DNA of 64,000 bases from positions 372,001 to 436,000 of the forward strand of contig NZ_CP032686.1 in the NCBI RefSeq assembly GCF_003627795.1. The letters run 5' to 3'. Origin of the DNA: Rhizobium sp. CCGE531 (GTDB taxonomy: Bacteria > Pseudomonadota > Alphaproteobacteria > Rhizobiales > Rhizobiaceae). Under the pieces are notes generated by a model. That model had not been told where the DNA came from and did no database searches. It saw nothing but the letters and a program-made list of their open reading frames with translations. Positions 62,891 to 64,000 of this stretch are shown in pieces (the stretch's first letter is position 1; each line of letters starts with the position of its first letter). The position numbers and the translations under genes were made by a program.

Positions 62891-63877
62891 ATGCGCGCTT
62901 TGGTGACTGGCGGTTGCGGCTTCGTCGGCCGACATCTGATCCAGCGGCTTCTTGCCGAAGGATTGGATGTCGTCTGCGTCGATTCACTGGTTGAAGGAAC
63001 AGGGGCGCTTCATCCTGATTTGTGGCAGCGTTTTGCGCGTTCCCGCTTCAGCTTTTGCCAGGAGGACTGCCGCACGTTCTTCACCCACATGCCGGAGCAT
63101 TTTGACTATGTCTTCCATCTGGCGGCGCTGGTCGGTGGCCGTGTGACGCTGGAAACGCGGGCGCTTGATGTCGCCGAGGATCTGTCGGTCGATGCGGAAC
63201 TATGGCAGTGGGCGTCACGCGCCAAACCGGGTTCGGTGATATTCTTCAGCTCCAGCGCGGCCTATCCCGTATCGCTGCAGACCGTCGACAATCACCGGCT
63301 GCTGTCGGAGGACATGATCAATTTCGACGCCGTCGTCGGCGTGCCGGACCTTAGCTATGGATGGGCAAAACTCACTGGCGAATACCTGATGAAACTCTAT
63401 GTCGAGCGCTATGGCAGGCGGGCCATCGCCTACAGGCCGTTCAGCGGCTATGGCGAAGATCAGGATCTCGCCTATCCTTTCCCTGCGATCTGTCGCCGGC
63501 TGCTGGCGGAAGAAGGCGCGGCGGAAGTCTTCGTTTGGGGCTCGGGCCGTCAGCGCCGCGATTTCATCCACATTTCCGACTGCATCGAATTTATCTGGCA
63601 GACGCGGGAATTGCTGCCCGACGGCGCAAGCCTCAATCTCTCGACCGGCATAGCCACCTCCTTCATCGAATTGGCCGAAACCATCAGCCGGCAGATCGGC
63701 TGGCAGCCTGCCGTCATCGGACGATCGAGCCATCCGGAAGGCGTTTTCTACCGCTGCGGCGATACGGCGCTGCAACGCTCCTATGGACTAACCCCCTCTA
63801 TCAGCCTGGAGGAGGGGATCGCGCGGATGCTTGAGCATCTGCGGGCGGAGCAGGCATCATATGCGCTGGCCATGTAA
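62891..63877 (+). CDS. NAD-dependent epimerase/dehydratase
   Basis: A 328-residue extended SDR. The NAD motif TGGCGFVGRHLIQRLL is at about residues 6-21, and the catalytic SYGWAK lies near 156-161, with SSSAAYP upstream. It should modify a nucleotide sugar for the neighbouring glycosyltransferase. ATG 62891 is preceded by GGGGGGAAC. It ends 7 bases before a ParE remnant. Confidence 0.87.
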   Translation: MRALVTGGCGFVGRHLIQRLLAEGLDVVCVDSLVEGTGALHPDLWQRFARSRFSFCQEDCRTFFTHMPEHFDYVFHLAALVGGRVTLETRALDVAEDLSVDAELWQWASRAKPGSVIFFSSSAAYPVSLQTVDNHRLLSEDMINFDAVVGVPDLSYGWAKLTGEYLMKLYVERYGRRAIAYRPFSGYGEDQDLAYPFPAICRRLLAEEGAAEVFVWGSGRQRRDFIHISDCIEFIWQTRELLPDGASLNLSTGIATSFIELAETISRQIGWQPAVIGRSSHPEGVFYRCGDTALQRSYGLTPSISLEEGIARMLEHLRAEQASYALAM

Positions 63878-63884
63878 GGGGTCG

Positions 63885-64000
63885 GTGCCGGGGCTGAGTA
63901 TTGTCGGCTACCGCCGCGCCGCGTCGATTGCTTTCGTCGTCGAAGGCGATCAGGTGACGGTTTTGGGTGTTTCCGGCGCGACCGGAACGTCACGGCGGAT
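63885..64000 (+). pseudogene. Truncated and probably frameshifted ParE-like fragment
   Basis: Translation from 63885 gives PGLSIVGYRRAASIAFVVE, matching PGLRIIGYRRSVSIAFVVE of the intact ParE at 48948-49268 at 15 of 19 positions. The N-terminal half of the toxin is missing; the frame only reaches back to ATG 63861 inside the epimerase gene. Near 63969-63973 the match breaks (VLGV, then SGATG); adding one base restores GVF and a ParE-like end, suggesting a single-base loss. The right end is cut by the window. Confidence 0.65.

Noticed and set aside
1..64000. tRNA, rRNA, insertion sequence or integrase genes
   Set aside because: I looked for cloverleaf-like elements, transposase or recombinase motifs and terminal repeats and found none I could support; a covariance-model search would be decisive for RNAs.

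Overview
The window looks like a chromosomal or megaplasmid segment of a member of the Rhizobiaceae (alphaproteobacteria, Rhizobium/Sinorhizobium/Agrobacterium type). The coding sequence is GC-rich, genes are tightly packed with many ATGA or GTGA stop/start overlaps, and most of the DNA encodes ABC-transporter-linked catabolic operons. The organism is inferred from gene content only. No rRNA or tRNA gene, CRISPR array, insertion sequence or prophage was recognised.

Layout. 1-7.1 kb: a 5'-truncated GH38 alpha-mannosidase, an FAD-dependent dehydrogenase, an AraC regulator divergent from an SDR oxidoreductase, and a small Arg/His/Gly-rich secreted protein. 7.6-20.1 kb: an ectoine-utilisation locus. 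The + strand carries eutB-eutC-doeA-doeB-ehuB-ehuC-ehuD-ehuA (conversion enzymes, ectoine hydrolase, deacetylase, ABC importer). The - strand carries doeX-doeC-doeD-enuR (Lrp-type regulator, aldehyde dehydrogenase, aminotransferase, MocR-type regulator). eutA is missing. 20.5-23.3 kb: a long Prc/Tsp-type protease and a small unknown gene. 23.6-29.7 kb: a hexonate/hexuronate set (MFS transporter, MDR dehydrogenase, GntR regulator, uxuA, uxuB) that reads as L-gulonate or L-idonate plus D-fructuronate to 2-keto-3-deoxygluconate. 29.7-32.1 kb: an accessory patch with a class II Fic protein preceded by an array of TTTTCGAT direct repeats. 32.3-35.2 kb: a class GN sortase and its VIT/VWA substrate, with a divergent HTH regulator and a 2OG-Fe(II) oxygenase next to it.

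37.1-47.8 kb: a - strand amino-sugar operon (DeoR regulator, BadF-type sugar kinase, binding protein, two permeases, SIS-domain deaminase/isomerase, GatZ-like protein, ATPase), then a GH4 alpha-galactosidase and a divergent AraC regulator. The set could take galactosamine to fructose 6-phosphate without an aldolase. 47.9-53.9 kb: a cytochrome P460-like protein, a ParD-ParE module with a third ParD-like gene, an exported epoxide hydrolase, an MFS transporter, and a free-standing AlaRS-like catalytic domain. 54.2-54.9 kb: rpsU between two tiny conserved-looking genes. 55.0-60.5 kb: a LacI-regulated sugar ABC operon ending in a GH172 (DUF2961) enzyme and lacking its own ATPase. 60.6-61.3 kb: a Phd/VapC toxin-antitoxin pair. 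61.7-63.9 kb: a GT4 glycosyltransferase and a sugar epimerase. The window ends in a degraded ParE copy that resembles the intact ParE at 49 kb.

Best candidates for something undescribed: the helically phased TTTTCGAT array upstream of fic, the orphan AlaRS-like gene with two perfect palindromes at its 5' end, the aldolase-free galactosamine pathway, and the three-gene ParD-ParE-ParD-like module with a decayed ParE relative about 15 kb away.
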